The notes: generated by a model not told the origin, from the letters alone. 64,000 nt of DNA from an uncultured Verrucomicrobiales bacterium (GCA_937928735.1 CALFVF010000025.1:1-64000); one strand, 5' to 3'; positions 1 through 9,761 are shown, counted from the stretch's first letter. Made by a program: numbers and translations.

Positions 1-301
1 AATGTGATGCTGGTTAGAAATGAAATCTGGGCAAGAAATTCTGTGTCGTTCTGATAATATCTGATAATCAGTGAGAAAACATAGACGGGAAAAAACTTAG
101 TGAATCAGGTGATTGAGCTCTGAAGACTGCTTCACGCATATATTCCTGCACCTCGCTGAAGTTACAGAACATCTCTTCTTAAGAAGCAAACTAAGAAACA
201 CTTTCTTGTCCATAATGTATTCCTTATAAATTCTCGTTCGTGTTGGCAATCTCTAATTGATTTGTTTTTGACCTATTGTTAGTTCATGGTCTCTCTAGAC
301 T
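1..301. other. Intergenic region at window edge
   Basis: No convincing reading frame, RNA gene or terminator is visible in the first 300 bases. The stretch is AT-rich and ends immediately before the ATG of the sulfotransferase gene. It contains a TTGACC hexamer near 268, but I could not pair it with a well-spaced -10 box. The window edge may cut a gene further upstream. Confidence 0.5.
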
Positions 302-1882
302 ATGAAAACTGCTCATTCTCACCGATCTCTACAGACTCTTAAGGGAAAAGACCGCCTACGAGCGGATCTGTGGCTGCAGCTTTCCCACCAATTTCTCACT
401 CAGGGTGAGAAATCTCACGCGAGAGAGGCTCTGGCAAAAGCCTGCGCGGCCCCTCAAAAGTATGATCTCTTTGAGCTCCATGCCGCAGATATCGCACATC
501 AGCTTGATGATCTGCCATTTTCACTCAGCCTTCTCGAATCGGCCTTTCAAAAGCGCCAACCTAAGTACCCTGCTCTCTTCCTCGCTGCCTCAATCTCTGA
601 GCGTCTCAATCGCCTAGAGTCTGCCAACCACTGGATCGCAGAGGCTCTGAGTGTGGCTGAAGTCCCCCTCCAAATCGCTGAGGCGAAGATACTTCAGGCA
701 AAGATACTTGTCAGACAAAAGCAATCCCAAGAAGCGATCGAACTACTACGATCCTTCCCACATGCCGATCAACTGCCTGCAAAGGAAGGAACGGAATACC
801 ATCACACGCTCTTCCGCGCCCATGATGCTGAAGGTGACTATGAAAATGCCTACCAAGCTCTCTGCCGCTCCAAGGATATTAGTCGAGAATTCGTCACCGA
901 AAATCGTCTGCGACGTATGCAAACGCAAAAGAAACAAAGCTATCTGAGACTCAGAGAGATCGTCAAAGGCTGGGACAGTTCTGAGCTCATTCGCTGGCAA
1001 GACGAGGCCAACCAAGCACGAGAAAAATCAAAAAATAGGGCTCAGACTCAGCAAGATATCGCCTTTCTACTCGGACACCCGCGCTCAGGCACGACTCTGC
1101 TAGAAAACATTCTTGATGGCAACGACAGGCTCATTTCTTCTGATGAACAGACAAGCTTCCAAGATAAAGTCATCGACCCTCTGATGGGAGGCTTCCGACC
1201 TAGTCATTCATCTGGTATTTCTGAAATCAATGTTGAACTTGAGAATCAACAACTTGAAGAGTTCCGTCACTACCTCGACACGCTCTCTCCGATCACTCTA
1301 CAAAAAGGCAGAACACGATACTTGCAATCTCTTAATGAAGAGCTTGGCTGCAAGGTGTCTCAACATTTCCTCCTAGATAAGAATCCTGCGATTACCGATG
1401 CAGGCCTGCTCACGCTGAGGCTCTTTCCTTTCGCTCGCTTTCTTTTCGCTGTGCGGGATCCACGCTCTGTCGTCTGGAGCTCATTCACTCTCCCTTCCTA
1501 CGGTACGACCTGGATCAGTTGCTTCTGGTATGATCTGACAGAAGCGGCAGAAGCCTACGCGCTCTTCACAGATGTATGGCTAGCCTTTCGTGAAAAACTA
1601 CCTAGTGAACTCTCTCACACCACTCGCTACGAAGATGTCGTCTCCCTGCCCGATCAAGAAGGCCGTGCCGCTACTGAGTTCCTAGGCCTAACATGGCAGG
1701 ATAAGCAGGGGAAATTCTACGAACGTGCTGGAGAGAAGCATGTGCACTCACCCACCTACGCTGATGTGGCGAAGCCCGTGTACACCTCTGCACTGGAGAA
1801 ATGGAAGCACTATGAGCCCTACTTGCGCGAAGGTATACCTCATTTAGAAAAGCACCTGGAGCTCTTTGGGTATTCTCAATAA
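302..1882 (+). CDS. TPR-containing sulfotransferase family protein
   Basis: This 526-residue protein has two parts. Residues about 20-230 are alpha-helical and repeat-like, consistent with TPR units. Residues about 252-526 form a sulfotransferase domain. The 5'-phosphosulfate-binding loop of PAPS-dependent enzymes is seen as HPRSGTTLLE (about 259-268), and a downstream VRDPRSVVWSS segment matches the 3'-phosphate-binding motif. Family knowledge predicts transfer of sulfate from PAPS to a protein, glycan or small-molecule acceptor; the acceptor cannot be read here. No signal peptide is seen, so it is probably cytoplasmic. It is monocistronic and convergent with the next gene. TPR-sulfotransferase fusions are common in marine bacteria. 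The family call is firm; the substrate is unknown. Confidence 0.85.
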   Translation: MKTAHSHRSLQTLKGKDRLRADLWLQLSHQFLTQGEKSHAREALAKACAAPQKYDLFELHAADIAHQLDDLPFSLSLLESAFQKRQPKYPALFLAASISERLNRLESANHWIAEALSVAEVPLQIAEAKILQAKILVRQKQSQEAIELLRSFPHADQLPAKEGTEYHHTLFRAHDAEGDYENAYQALCRSKDISREFVTENRLRRMQTQKKQSYLRLREIVKGWDSSELIRWQDEANQAREKSKNRAQTQQDIAFLLGHPRSGTTLLENILDGNDRLISSDEQTSFQDKVIDPLMGGFRPSHSSGISEINVELENQQLEEFRHYLDTLSPITLQKGRTRYLQSLNEELGCKVSQHFLLDKNPAITDAGLLTLRLFPFARFLFAVRDPRSVVWSSFTLPSYGTTWISCFWYDLTEAAEAYALFTDVWLAFREKLPSELSHTTRYEDVVSLPDQEGRAATEFLGLTWQDKQGKFYERAGEKHVHSPTYADVAKPVYTSALEKWKHYEPYLREGIPHLEKHLELFGYSQ

Positions 1883-1904
1883 GCGCGGCCTAACAAGCTA
1901 ACAA

Positions 1905-2726
1905 CTATTGATCACCTTCTGCACTGATTGGCTCAAACCCTCCAGGCATCTGTGCTCTCAGTAGCATACCATTTTGCTTAGAGATCTCACGAAGTTGACT
2001 TCTAAAGGTCTCTTCCTCCATGACAGGGGCCTGCTCTAGTAGACTTAGGACTTCTTGATAGAGATTTCGTGAAGCTTCCCCGTGCTCAGGATCATCCTGC
2101 TGCTGACGTGTGCGATTAAGAATTCGTAGTAAACGCTCTGTCCGCTGGAGTCTCTCACGCTGCCAGCGCTGATTCTCACTGAGATTATTCTCGAAGTTTA
2201 GGAGAGTTTCTCTATTTTCTTTGGCACGCTCTCGCATGGCTAAGCGCCTCTCTTCTGGCGTTAATTGGGCCAATTGCTCAAAGACCTCATCACGGTTTTC
2301 TAGAAAATCCGGTTGGTATGTTAGTTCGCGCAGCTGCTCACTGACTTCATCACGGTAGTCACTAATGGCATCTTCTGTGTTAAGTTCTACTTCTCTGGAA
2401 CCATAGCCAGACAGAGCTCCCTGCTCTGGTCTACCTTCTGGGGCTCCTTTTAGACCTCCAGTTGATTTTGATTTCAAATATTCGCTTCGCCCTGAGTGGC
2501 GCTCTGGATTTCTTTCTCTATTTCGACCCAATTCACCTCTACCTGCTGAGTATCTCCCAGCACCTTGCTGACCACGTACCGAATGCACTCTTCTCTCTTC
2601 TTTTGGATCTGAACTTAGTCTCTCATCCGCACTCTGGCGCGTCGCACGATGGAGAGCGTATAAGCCAGAAAACAACAGAAGCACCCCGAGAGCAGCATAG
2701 AGAATCCAAGTTTGATACACTTTCAT
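1905..2726 (-). CDS. Membrane-anchored helical protein of unknown function
   Basis: I do not recognise a named family. The 273-residue protein starts with one hydrophobic segment (residues about 8-27), which looks like an uncleaved signal anchor. A low-complexity Arg/Gly/Ser/Glu-rich stretch follows (about 30-110). From about 115 onward it is strongly charged and helical, with the segment LTPEERRLAMRERAKE. That LTPEER pattern resembles the LTPEQR-type helices of periplasmic Spy/CpxP-like proteins, but the likeness is short and not enough for assignment. The likely topology is an N-terminal anchor with a periplasmic coiled region. It sits between two plus-strand genes and has no obvious operon partner. 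Confidence 0.65.
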   Translation of the reverse strand: MKVYQTWILYAALGVLLLFSGLYALHRATRQSADERLSSDPKEERRVHSVRGQQGAGRYSAGRGELGRNRERNPERHSGRSEYLKSKSTGGLKGAPEGRPEQGALSGYGSREVELNTEDAISDYRDEVSEQLRELTYQPDFLENRDEVFEQLAQLTPEERRLAMRERAKENRETLLNFENNLSENQRWQRERLQRTERLLRILNRTRQQQDDPEHGEASRNLYQEVLSLLEQAPVMEEETFRSQLREISKQNGMLLRAQMPGGFEPISAEGDQ

Positions 2727-2857
2727 AGATATAAAGTACCTTTACCTCTGTCTGATGGTACTAGGCAATCATAATAGATTCTCAGGTTCAAAGACTCCCA
2801 GAAACCCTAAGATGGCTCTTAGGGTACACCGAAAGCGCATCTAAATTCGAGAAACCC

Positions 2858-2886
2858 TTGCATAGTCTGATCCCTTTGGTTATCAC
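2858..2886 (+). promoter_or_regulatory. Candidate promoter of fba, very short leader
   Basis: TTGCAT (2858) lies 16 bases upstream of TTATCA (2880). If both are used as -35 and -10 boxes, transcription would start only a few bases before the ATG at 2895. The rpmI gene has TTGCAT at exactly the same distance (37 bases) from its ATG. No Shine-Dalgarno motif precedes the start. The -10 match is weak, so this is tentative. Confidence 0.3.
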
Positions 2887-2894
2887 CCCACGAT

Positions 2895-3923
2895 ATGCCA
2901 GTTGCTACACCAGAACAATATGCACAAATGCTGGATGCCGCCCAAGAGGGTGGTTACGCATACCCAGCAGTCAATATCACGTCACTCGCTACCATCAATG
3001 GTGCTCTCAAAGCATTCGCTGAATCAGGCTCAGACGGCATCATCCAGGTTTCCACAGGTGGGGGCAAGTTCGCCTCTGGTATTGCGGGTGCGGATGAAGC
3101 CTTTGGAGCGATTGTTCTTGCGGAGGCGACTCACCGCCTTGCGGAGCAGTATGACATTCTCGTGGCTCTCCACACAGATCACTGCCATCCTGAGAAAGTT
3201 GACTCTTTCCTGCGCCCGCTTCTCGCTGAGTCTGCGAAGCGAAAGGCCGAGGGTAAGAATGTCCTATTCCAATCTCACATGCTTGATGCTTCTATTCTTC
3301 CTCTCGAAGAAAACATGAAGCTCTCTGCTGATCTCATTAAGGAGTGTGCAGCCCTTGACATCATCCTTGAGGTCGAAGCTGGTGTTGTCGGAGGTGAAGA
3401 AGATGGTGTGGATAATTCCGATATGCCTGACGATAAGCTCTACACGACCACTGAGGACATGATTACAGTGTATGAGACACTCAATGGTCTTGGCCGTTTC
3501 CTCTTTGCGGCTACTTTTGGCAACGTTCACGGTGCGTACAAGCCGGGTGCTGTTAAGCTGAAGCCAACGATTCTGCGTGACGGTCAAAAGGCTGTGACGG
3601 ATAAGTACGGCGCAGACGCTGAGATGGATCTCGTCTTCCACGGTGGATCGGGCTCTTCTCTTGAGGAAATCCGCGAGACTCTCGGCTATGGTGTGGTGAA
3701 AATGAATATCGACACGGACACTCAGTATGCTTTCACTCGCCCGATTGTGACGCATATCTGCCAGAACATCGAAAGCGTTCTCAAAATCGACGGTGAAGTC
3801 GGTGCCAAGGGTCAGTATGATCCTCGCTCCTACATCAAGAAGGGTGAGCAGGGAATTTGTGAGCGCCTTAAGGAGGCTTGTGACGACCTTCTCTCTACAG
3901 GGAACTCTATCTACAAGAAGTAG
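2895..3923 (+). CDS. fba: Class II fructose-bisphosphate aldolase
   Basis: This zinc-dependent aldolase cleaves fructose 1,6-bisphosphate to DHAP and glyceraldehyde 3-phosphate, or runs in reverse in gluconeogenesis, in the cytoplasm. At 342 residues it is close to class IIA length. Zinc- and substrate-binding signatures are visible: HTDHCHPEKV with catalytic Asp and metal-binding His, GNVHGAYKPGAVKLKP, and the phosphate-binding FHGGSGSS. The ATG at 2895 is the natural start; the protein begins with the helix VATPEQYAQMLDAA typical of the family. It is monocistronic, with a strong terminator immediately downstream. Triose-phosphate partners tpiA, pgk and gap are about 57 kb away in this window. 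Confidence 0.96.
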   Translation: MPVATPEQYAQMLDAAQEGGYAYPAVNITSLATINGALKAFAESGSDGIIQVSTGGGKFASGIAGADEAFGAIVLAEATHRLAEQYDILVALHTDHCHPEKVDSFLRPLLAESAKRKAEGKNVLFQSHMLDASILPLEENMKLSADLIKECAALDIILEVEAGVVGGEEDGVDNSDMPDDKLYTTTEDMITVYETLNGLGRFLFAATFGNVHGAYKPGAVKLKPTILRDGQKAVTDKYGADAEMDLVFHGGSGSSLEEIRETLGYGVVKMNIDTDTQYAFTRPIVTHICQNIESVLKIDGEVGAKGQYDPRSYIKKGEQGICERLKEACDDLLSTGNSIYKK

Positions 3924-3950
3924 GTTCCCTCATTGGTATGAGAAATTTCT

Positions 3951-3984
3951 ATGCCTACAGGTTTCTGCCTGTGGGCATTTTTTA
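3951..3984 (+). terminator. Rho-independent terminator of fba
   Basis: ATGCCTACAGG pairs with CCTGTGGGCAT (11-bp stem with one G-T pair, 6-base loop TTTCTG) and runs straight into a T tract. It starts 27 bases after the fba stop codon. Confidence 0.88.
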
Positions 3985-4021
3985 TGCTCTAGGTTTACGA
4001 CTCTTTCTCAATTTGTGAGTG

Positions 4022-6601
4022 TTAATGAGCAGGTGGTTCCCAGTTATGCTTCGGATATCTCCCTGCGAGGTCTTTTTTCATCTGGGCAAATCCACTCTGC
4101 CAGAAACTCGCCAAGTCTGCAGTCATCTGCCAAGGTCGCTGATTTGGCGCGCAGATATTGATTTGTAGTGCCACACCATTGGCAATCGTGGGTGTTTCTT
4201 TCACACCGTAGAGTCTCTGCACAACGAGTGAGATAGTTGGCGGCTGTCCGAGTTTATAGCGGACTTTGACAGATTGCCCATTGGCGAGCTTCATGCGTAC
4301 AGGAGCATAAGCATCGAGACTGGCATGCTGCCCTGCCGAGAGCCAGCTCTCGAGTGCTGGCATCACCTCTCGATTCTTAATGTCTTTATAGCCAAGTGCT
4401 CCTTCACAGATCTGAACAAGAGCTAGCGCTCTATCTTCCTCATCAAAGGAGGGTAGCTCGAGTTCAGGCATCCATGCTCGTAGGCTCAGCAATCTCGCGA
4501 TCCACTGCTCTACCTCCCCATTCCAGTGTTTGAGCTTCAGCTCACCGGCAGCGACTCTCTCTGCTAATATCTGTGCTGCGAGGTCTGCTGAGGGGTTTGG
4601 CCCAGACTTGGACTCGATCACTAGTCCTTGATAGCAAATCTCGCGCTTCTCCACCACCCGTCTACTCGTCTCGTCATAGTGGGCACCCTCACTAAGTGTT
4701 AGATGTTCGGGCCACACTTCCTTAAGACTTTCTTGAGATAGAGTGATACAGCGCGATAGATGAATAATAATATCTTTCGCACCGACTTCGGTGCATTCTG
4801 TGGCTAGAAATAATTCTGCTGATTTCACAGGGCTATCGCTCGCTAGTTGTGCTGAGCGCCCACCTACCATGCGCGCGACTTGACTCGATGAAACAGGAAC
4901 TCCCACTTGAGACGGGAAAGCTTGCAACAAGGCTTTTTCTATAGACTTGTGGTTTGCTGAAAAATCCAGTGAAGCTATCTCCCACCCGCGAGACTGAATG
5001 GCTGCTGTGAGCTGCTTTAGCATGCGCTCCAGATCCCTCGCCTCTCGAGCGATGATACCTGCCTGCTCACAGCGGCTAGGCTGGAACTGCATCTGCCTCG
5101 CTGTCTCATAGGCACGATACTCTGCCTCGAAATCACTCTGATCTTCATCATAAGTGTAGGCGTCCTTCCCTACTACCCCTGCCTTTTTACGGAAAAGAGA
5201 CTGCCCTTGAGAAAGAGCTGCGATGAAGAGAGTTTCTGCAAGGCAATTGAGAGTCTGTCCTGCTAGAAGTAAGCGTGCGTATCTGGGATGAAGAGGAAAC
5301 CCTAACAAATCCTGACCAATCTCTGTGAGAGTTTCACCACTTTCATCCAGTGCTCCGAGTTCTATGAGTACACCCTTCGCTAGCTCATAGCGCTGTGCTT
5401 CAGGTCTCTCTAGCCAGCGAAATTCCTCTAAGTGCTTCTTCTCTATAGCTTGATAGTGGGCGATGAGTAAGAGTGCTTCACTGACTTCGACCCGCTTCAC
5501 CTCTGCTGTCTCGAACTCAGCTCGACTCGCGTGCTGGCGCTCACTCCATAGACGATAGCAAATACCTTCTGCTGTGCGACCAGCACGTCCAGCACGCTGC
5601 TTCGCTGAAGCTTGGGAAATGGACTCTATCATCAGTGAATTCAGGCCTCGCGCTGCATCATAGCGTGCCACGCGTGCGAGTCCTGAGTCAATCACCACAG
5701 ACACACCGTCTATTGTTAGTGATGTTTCCGCGACATTGGTTGCGACAATAATGCGCAATCCAGCACCTTTCCCAAGTACCGCGAGGTCTTGCTTCTCCGC
5801 GGGCAAGGCACTGTAGAGTGCGTGTATGCTGTAGTTCTTCGCTTCAGCTAGATACTGAAGTTGATCGATACAGCGCTGTATTTCGTACACTCCTGGCATG
5901 AATATGAGAATATGCCCTGCGCGGTCCTCTCTAATCGCGCGCTGGCAGACCTTTACCGTGCGCTCCCAGAGAGCTGTTTGAGATGAGCCTTTCATAGAAC
6001 GACTCGTTTTCTGCTGAACTGGGTCAGCCAAGTGCCTAATCTCTACGGGAAAGCTTCGTCCCTCTGATTCTAACAACCGACAGGGTTCTAAATAATCTTT
6101 GAGCAGCTCACTGTTGAGAGTTGCTGACATCACACAGAGCTTGAGCTCTGGGCGGCTTGTTTCTTGGAGATGAATGCATTTGGCGAGAGAAATATCTGAG
6201 CTAATACGGCGCTCATGAAATTCATCAAAGACCACACAACCCACGCGAGATAAGGTATGATCCTCAACGAAATAGCGCTGCAGCATCCCATCTGTAATGA
6301 AGAGAATCCTAGTCTTACCACAATAGTTCGAGTCATGCCTAACGCTATAGCCCACTGTCTGACCAACCCTTTCACCAAGTATCTGTGCCACACGACCCGC
6401 GAGCATACGAGCAGCTATTCTTCTGGGCTGAACAACAAGAATGAGTCCTTCTGTCTGACCCAGCAACATGGGCGCAATACCCGTGGACTTCCCAGAGCCA
6501 GTGGGAGAGCTCAGCAGCACGCGCCACGGCTGAGACTCAGGGAATGGAGCCTCTAACTCCTCTTTGAGCTCATAGACTCGCAAACTCTCTAACATAACCA
6601 A
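4022..6601 (-). CDS. hrpB: ATP-dependent helicase HrpB
   Basis: This is an 859-residue DEAH/RHA-type superfamily 2 helicase. Helicase motifs appear in order: Walker A SPTGSGKST (about 31-39), the DEAH-box variant FDEFHERR, motif III MSATLN, motif V TNVAETSLTIDGV and motif VI QRAGRAGR. The remaining 450 residues match the layout of HrpB, with a winged-helix/ratchet region and an HrpB-type C-terminal domain ending KHNWEPP. The cellular role of HrpB is poorly defined; the related HrpA acts on stalled ribosomes or RNA. The gene stands alone on the minus strand, with its 3' end facing the fba terminator. An alternative start two codons in (second Met) is possible. Confidence 0.93.
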   Translation of the reverse strand: MVMLESLRVYELKEELEAPFPESQPWRVLLSSPTGSGKSTGIAPMLLGQTEGLILVVQPRRIAARMLAGRVAQILGERVGQTVGYSVRHDSNYCGKTRILFITDGMLQRYFVEDHTLSRVGCVVFDEFHERRISSDISLAKCIHLQETSRPELKLCVMSATLNSELLKDYLEPCRLLESEGRSFPVEIRHLADPVQQKTSRSMKGSSQTALWERTVKVCQRAIREDRAGHILIFMPGVYEIQRCIDQLQYLAEAKNYSIHALYSALPAEKQDLAVLGKGAGLRIIVATNVAETSLTIDGVSVVIDSGLARVARYDAARGLNSLMIESISQASAKQRAGRAGRTAEGICYRLWSERQHASRAEFETAEVKRVEVSEALLLIAHYQAIEKKHLEEFRWLERPEAQRYELAKGVLIELGALDESGETLTEIGQDLLGFPLHPRYARLLLAGQTLNCLAETLFIAALSQGQSLFRKKAGVVGKDAYTYDEDQSDFEAEYRAYETARQMQFQPSRCEQAGIIAREARDLERMLKQLTAAIQSRGWEIASLDFSANHKSIEKALLQAFPSQVGVPVSSSQVARMVGGRSAQLASDSPVKSAELFLATECTEVGAKDIIIHLSRCITLSQESLKEVWPEHLTLSEGAHYDETSRRVVEKREICYQGLVIESKSGPNPSADLAAQILAERVAAGELKLKHWNGEVEQWIARLLSLRAWMPELELPSFDEEDRALALVQICEGALGYKDIKNREVMPALESWLSAGQHASLDAYAPVRMKLANGQSVKVRYKLGQPPTISLVVQRLYGVKETPTIANGVALQINICAPNQRPWQMTADLASFWQSGFAQMKKDLAGRYPKHNWEPPAH

Positions 6602-6660
6602 TCAAAGACGAATCGATAAAATGAAAAGACAAGAAGACAGAATCGGCTAATCACCATTCT

Positions 6661-7125
6661 CTATGAATGATTCTCTAGAGATTCTATAATTGTAGGTATC
6701 GCGTGCGTAAATACCTCACCAACTTGGAGATATGCCGCATTTCCCATTCCGATAGGGTCAGGGACATCCATGCCTTTTCCTTGATCTTCCTCAAGGTGGT
6801 CACAGACCAGATAGCACTTTGACTGTACTGCGGGAAATGTTCCCACCAGCATTGCTAGGTGGCTACGAGTCATCGCGTAAATATGCGTCGCCGATTCTAA
6901 CAATTCCGTGGTTACCATTCGACTCGAGAAATCTGCGAGCTCAATTTGGTTATTTGCAAGTAAGGCAGCTGTTTCTGGGCTCATTCGATCACCATCATAG
7001 GCGGCGACTCCTGCCGAGCCTAGACACTCGATCTCTGAATGTCCTTGGATCGCTTTTCTAAAAAAACCTTCCGCCATGGGACTACGACAAGTATTCCCTG
7101 TGCATATGAATAAAACGCGTTTCAT
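6661..7125 (-). CDS. Low-molecular-weight protein tyrosine phosphatase
   Basis: The ORF track begins at 7212, but family alignment places the start at MKRVLFIC (ATG at 7125), giving 154 residues, which is the normal size. The P-loop C-T-G-N-T-C-R-S sits at the N-terminus as expected (CX5R with catalytic Cys and Arg). The general-acid Asp is seen in the C-terminal DVPDPIGMG motif. Members dephosphorylate tyrosine kinases of exopolysaccharide export or arginine-phosphorylated proteins (YwlE type); the substrate cannot be told here. No partner tyrosine kinase lies nearby. The arsenate reductase branch has the same fold, but the complete DP motif favours a phosphatase. Confidence 0.88.
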   Translation of the reverse strand: MKRVLFICTGNTCRSPMAEGFFRKAIQGHSEIECLGSAGVAAYDGDRMSPETAALLANNQIELADFSSRMVTTELLESATHIYAMTRSHLAMLVGTFPAVQSKCYLVCDHLEEDQGKGMDVPDPIGMGNAAYLQVGEVFTHAIPTIIESLENHS

Positions 7126-7283
7126 TACAGCCACGATGCAAGAAGAACTCCTCAGCGTCAAGGAGCAGTGCGGGGAAGACTCCATACGGGATCTACGGCT
7201 AAAGACAATCAATGCGCTAAAAAAGACGCTTCTGGACTGACTCTCTTATTGATCTCATTGGCTCTTTTTTTTAACCTCTAAGC

Positions 7284-7820
7284 ATGCGTTACTTTATTTT
7301 GCTTCTCCTCCATTTCCAGACTCTTGCCTGGGCGCAGCACACAACCATCGACCAGCTCCATTTCGGCGATGATAGAAATACGATCCAAGACAAACTCGCA
7401 GCTAGTGACTTATTTATTAGTGAGAAGACTACAGGCATTCTCGATCGTGCCAATTTCAACGGATTCTACCGCAGTAAACAACCTATTCTTCATGTCGAAT
7501 ATTCTCTCCACTTCGACATGTCGGCAAATCGCCTCAAGCGCCTACACTTCCGCTCCGAAGACTTCTCACCCAAAGACTATGCAGAAACTCTTCAGAAACT
7601 ATGGGAAGAGACGGCTCAGTGGACATCACGCATTTATGAGAAAGCCCTTCAAGCTGGTACTTACCCGCCTCGCTCTCAAGTCATAGAAGGGCAAATGACC
7701 TATTCTCATGTCTGGCGGCATGAAGATGTTTATATCCTATCAGGTATTGGACTTGAAAATGGACGCTATTTCTCAGTCATCAGTTTCACGCCTGAGAAAC
7801 CAAACATTCTCAGACACTAA
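7284..7820 (+). CDS. Secreted or periplasmic protein of unknown function
   Basis: This 178-residue protein has a clear Sec signal peptide (hydrophobic residues 3-16, likely cleavage after LAWA). The mature part contains mixed beta-strand patterns such as LHVEYSLHFD and YFSVISFTPEKP, but no motif I can name. The ATG at 7284 gives the signal peptide directly. It ends 36 bases before the TTG of recQ in the same frame, so the two could be co-transcribed, though no functional link is evident. Confidence 0.7.
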   Translation: MRYFILLLLHFQTLAWAQHTTIDQLHFGDDRNTIQDKLAASDLFISEKTTGILDRANFNGFYRSKQPILHVEYSLHFDMSANRLKRLHFRSEDFSPKDYAETLQKLWEETAQWTSRIYEKALQAGTYPPRSQVIEGQMTYSHVWRHEDVYILSGIGLENGRYFSVISFTPEKPNILRH

Positions 7821-7856
7821 CAATCTCCCACAGAAGCACTAAGGCACCCCGCACTC

Positions 7857-9761
7857 TTGTTACTCAGTACTCTACAGACACATTTCGGCCATAGCGAGTT
7901 CCGTGCTGGTCAGCAGCTTGTCATTGAGCAGCTGCTAGCTGGTGTCAATACTCTCGCTCTCTTTCCCACAGGTGGAGGAAAGTCGCTCTGCTATCAACTC
8001 CCCGCTCTACTCTCCAAAGACCTCACCATCGTCATATCGCCACTATTGGCACTGATGAAAGACCAAGTCGATAGTGCTGTAGCTCATGGGCGAAATGCCC
8101 TTCGCTATGATTCTACCCTCGATAGCCAAGAGAAACAACTCTGCCTAGCACAGATAGAGTCACAGAATGTCAACTTGCTCTATCTCTCTCCAGAGAGCTT
8201 CGCTTCCAAAGAGGTGCAGCAACTACTCAAGCGTGTACCCATTCATCTCATAGCGATTGATGAAGTGCATTGTTATTCAGAATGGGGGCATAGCTTTCGC
8301 CCAGCCTATCTGCATTTACCCAGACTTATTAGAGCGCTCAAACCTCATGCCGTTTTAGCCCTAACAGCCACAGCGACTAAGAAAGTCGCCACAGAGATCC
8401 GAAAAGCCTTCCGTATCAAACGTGATCACCAAGTCTCAACGTCATTCTACCGCCCAAATCTCAGCTACACAATTATCCCAACAACTCTCGAGGACAGAAC
8501 TCAAGAAGTGCTCAAACTCCTCAATACAGGCCCCGCTGGCTCCTGTATTATTTACGTCATGCGCCAGATCGATACCATGCAGCTCTCTGCGCATCTAGAG
8601 AGCCATGGAATCACCTCTCGCTCTTATCATGCGGGAATGGACTCTCAAGCGAGAGAAAAGGTGCAAAATGGATTTTTAAATAACCACTTCCGAGTGATCG
8701 TCGCCACCATTGCATTTGGCATGGGGATTGATAAAAAAGATGTGAGGCAAGTCATCCACTACCACATGCCAAAATCCCCTGAAGGGTGGATGCAGGAAAG
8801 TGGCCGCGCTGGGCGTGATGGGAAAGCAGCCAACTGCACTCTCCTCGCCTGCGGGGATGACATTCGCCATCTCAGAAGTTTTATTGAGATGCGCGATATT
8901 GAGCCCCGCGCCTTAGAATCTATACTTCGCACCATACAAAGTGCTGGAAAACTCTGGCTCTGCGCTCCCTATATGCTTGGTGTTCAGCATGACCTCAGTG
9001 CGAGCACCATTGGGATATTGCTACTTCACTTCGAGCAGCTCAAGCTCATCAAACACCAAGTCACCTCCTGGAGATACTTGAGAGTTCGTAAGCTGCGATA
9101 CAGCGCCACCATCTCTGGCTTATCAAAGCGCCAGGCAAACATTATCCAATCTATCAGTGAAATGAGTCGTCGCTTCGACACCTTTGAGAGTGAAGATGCA
9201 TTCCAGATCCCTCGCCCACAGCTACTCAAGCTCATCGACACTATCGAATCATCAGGCGAGTTCTCCATACAGCGCAGTGGATGGACAGAAGAGTATAAAG
9301 TCATCAACGCAGAATTTGACCTGAAAGAAACTGCCAAACATCTTCACGAGCAGCATGCACTGCTTTCTCAACAAGATCACCAGCGCCTCGATGCTGTCAC
9401 CTCTCTGATCACTACAAAATCCTGCATCACTAAAAGATTGCTCCAAGGTTTTGGTGAAAAACTCGCCCAGCCATGCGGTCACTGCTCCACCTGCCGAAAA
9501 GAACCAAGACCTCGTAAAATCACAGCACCCACACTCCCTGAGTTAGAGAGCGAACAAGTCGAACTCATTGATAAAATCCACAAAGAATCTCTCACTGGTC
9601 TCAATAATTCAAAGACTCTCACCAAATTCCTCTGCGATATCCCTAGTCCGAAGATAAGATATTATCGACTCTATAAGCACCCCTACCACGGAGCGCTCAC
9701 TCGCTACGACTACCACGAAGTGGAATTACAGAGCCAAATACGTATGCAAGGCCTTCATTAG
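7857..9761 (+). CDS. recQ: RecQ-family ATP-dependent DNA helicase
   Basis: This is a 634-residue 3'-5' DNA helicase of the RecQ family, acting in recombination and replication-fork repair. Motif I is FPTGGGKSLCYQLP and motif II is DEVH followed by the RecQ-specific aromatic-rich loop (CYSEWGHSFRPAY). LTATAT, the motif V region and QESGRAGRDG are also present. The zinc-binding RecQ-Ct shows SC...FGE....CGHCSTC, giving four cysteines. The tail after about 550 is short and I see no HRDC domain. The start is a TTG at 7857; the upstream gene's in-frame stop at 7818 leaves only 12 codons, none ATG, so TTG fits both the frame and the family N-terminus. The stop TAG overlaps the convergent gene's stop. 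Confidence 0.93.
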   Translation: MLLSTLQTHFGHSEFRAGQQLVIEQLLAGVNTLALFPTGGGKSLCYQLPALLSKDLTIVISPLLALMKDQVDSAVAHGRNALRYDSTLDSQEKQLCLAQIESQNVNLLYLSPESFASKEVQQLLKRVPIHLIAIDEVHCYSEWGHSFRPAYLHLPRLIRALKPHAVLALTATATKKVATEIRKAFRIKRDHQVSTSFYRPNLSYTIIPTTLEDRTQEVLKLLNTGPAGSCIIYVMRQIDTMQLSAHLESHGITSRSYHAGMDSQAREKVQNGFLNNHFRVIVATIAFGMGIDKKDVRQVIHYHMPKSPEGWMQESGRAGRDGKAANCTLLACGDDIRHLRSFIEMRDIEPRALESILRTIQSAGKLWLCAPYMLGVQHDLSASTIGILLLHFEQLKLIKHQVTSWRYLRVRKLRYSATISGLSKRQANIIQSISEMSRRFDTFESEDAFQIPRPQLLKLIDTIESSGEFSIQRSGWTEEYKVINAEFDLKETAKHLHEQHALLSQQDHQRLDAVTSLITTKSCITKRLLQGFGEKLAQPCGHCSTCRKEPRPRKITAPTLPELESEQVELIDKIHKESLTGLNNSKTLTKFLCDIPSPKIRYYRLYKHPYHGALTRYDYHEVELQSQIRMQGLH

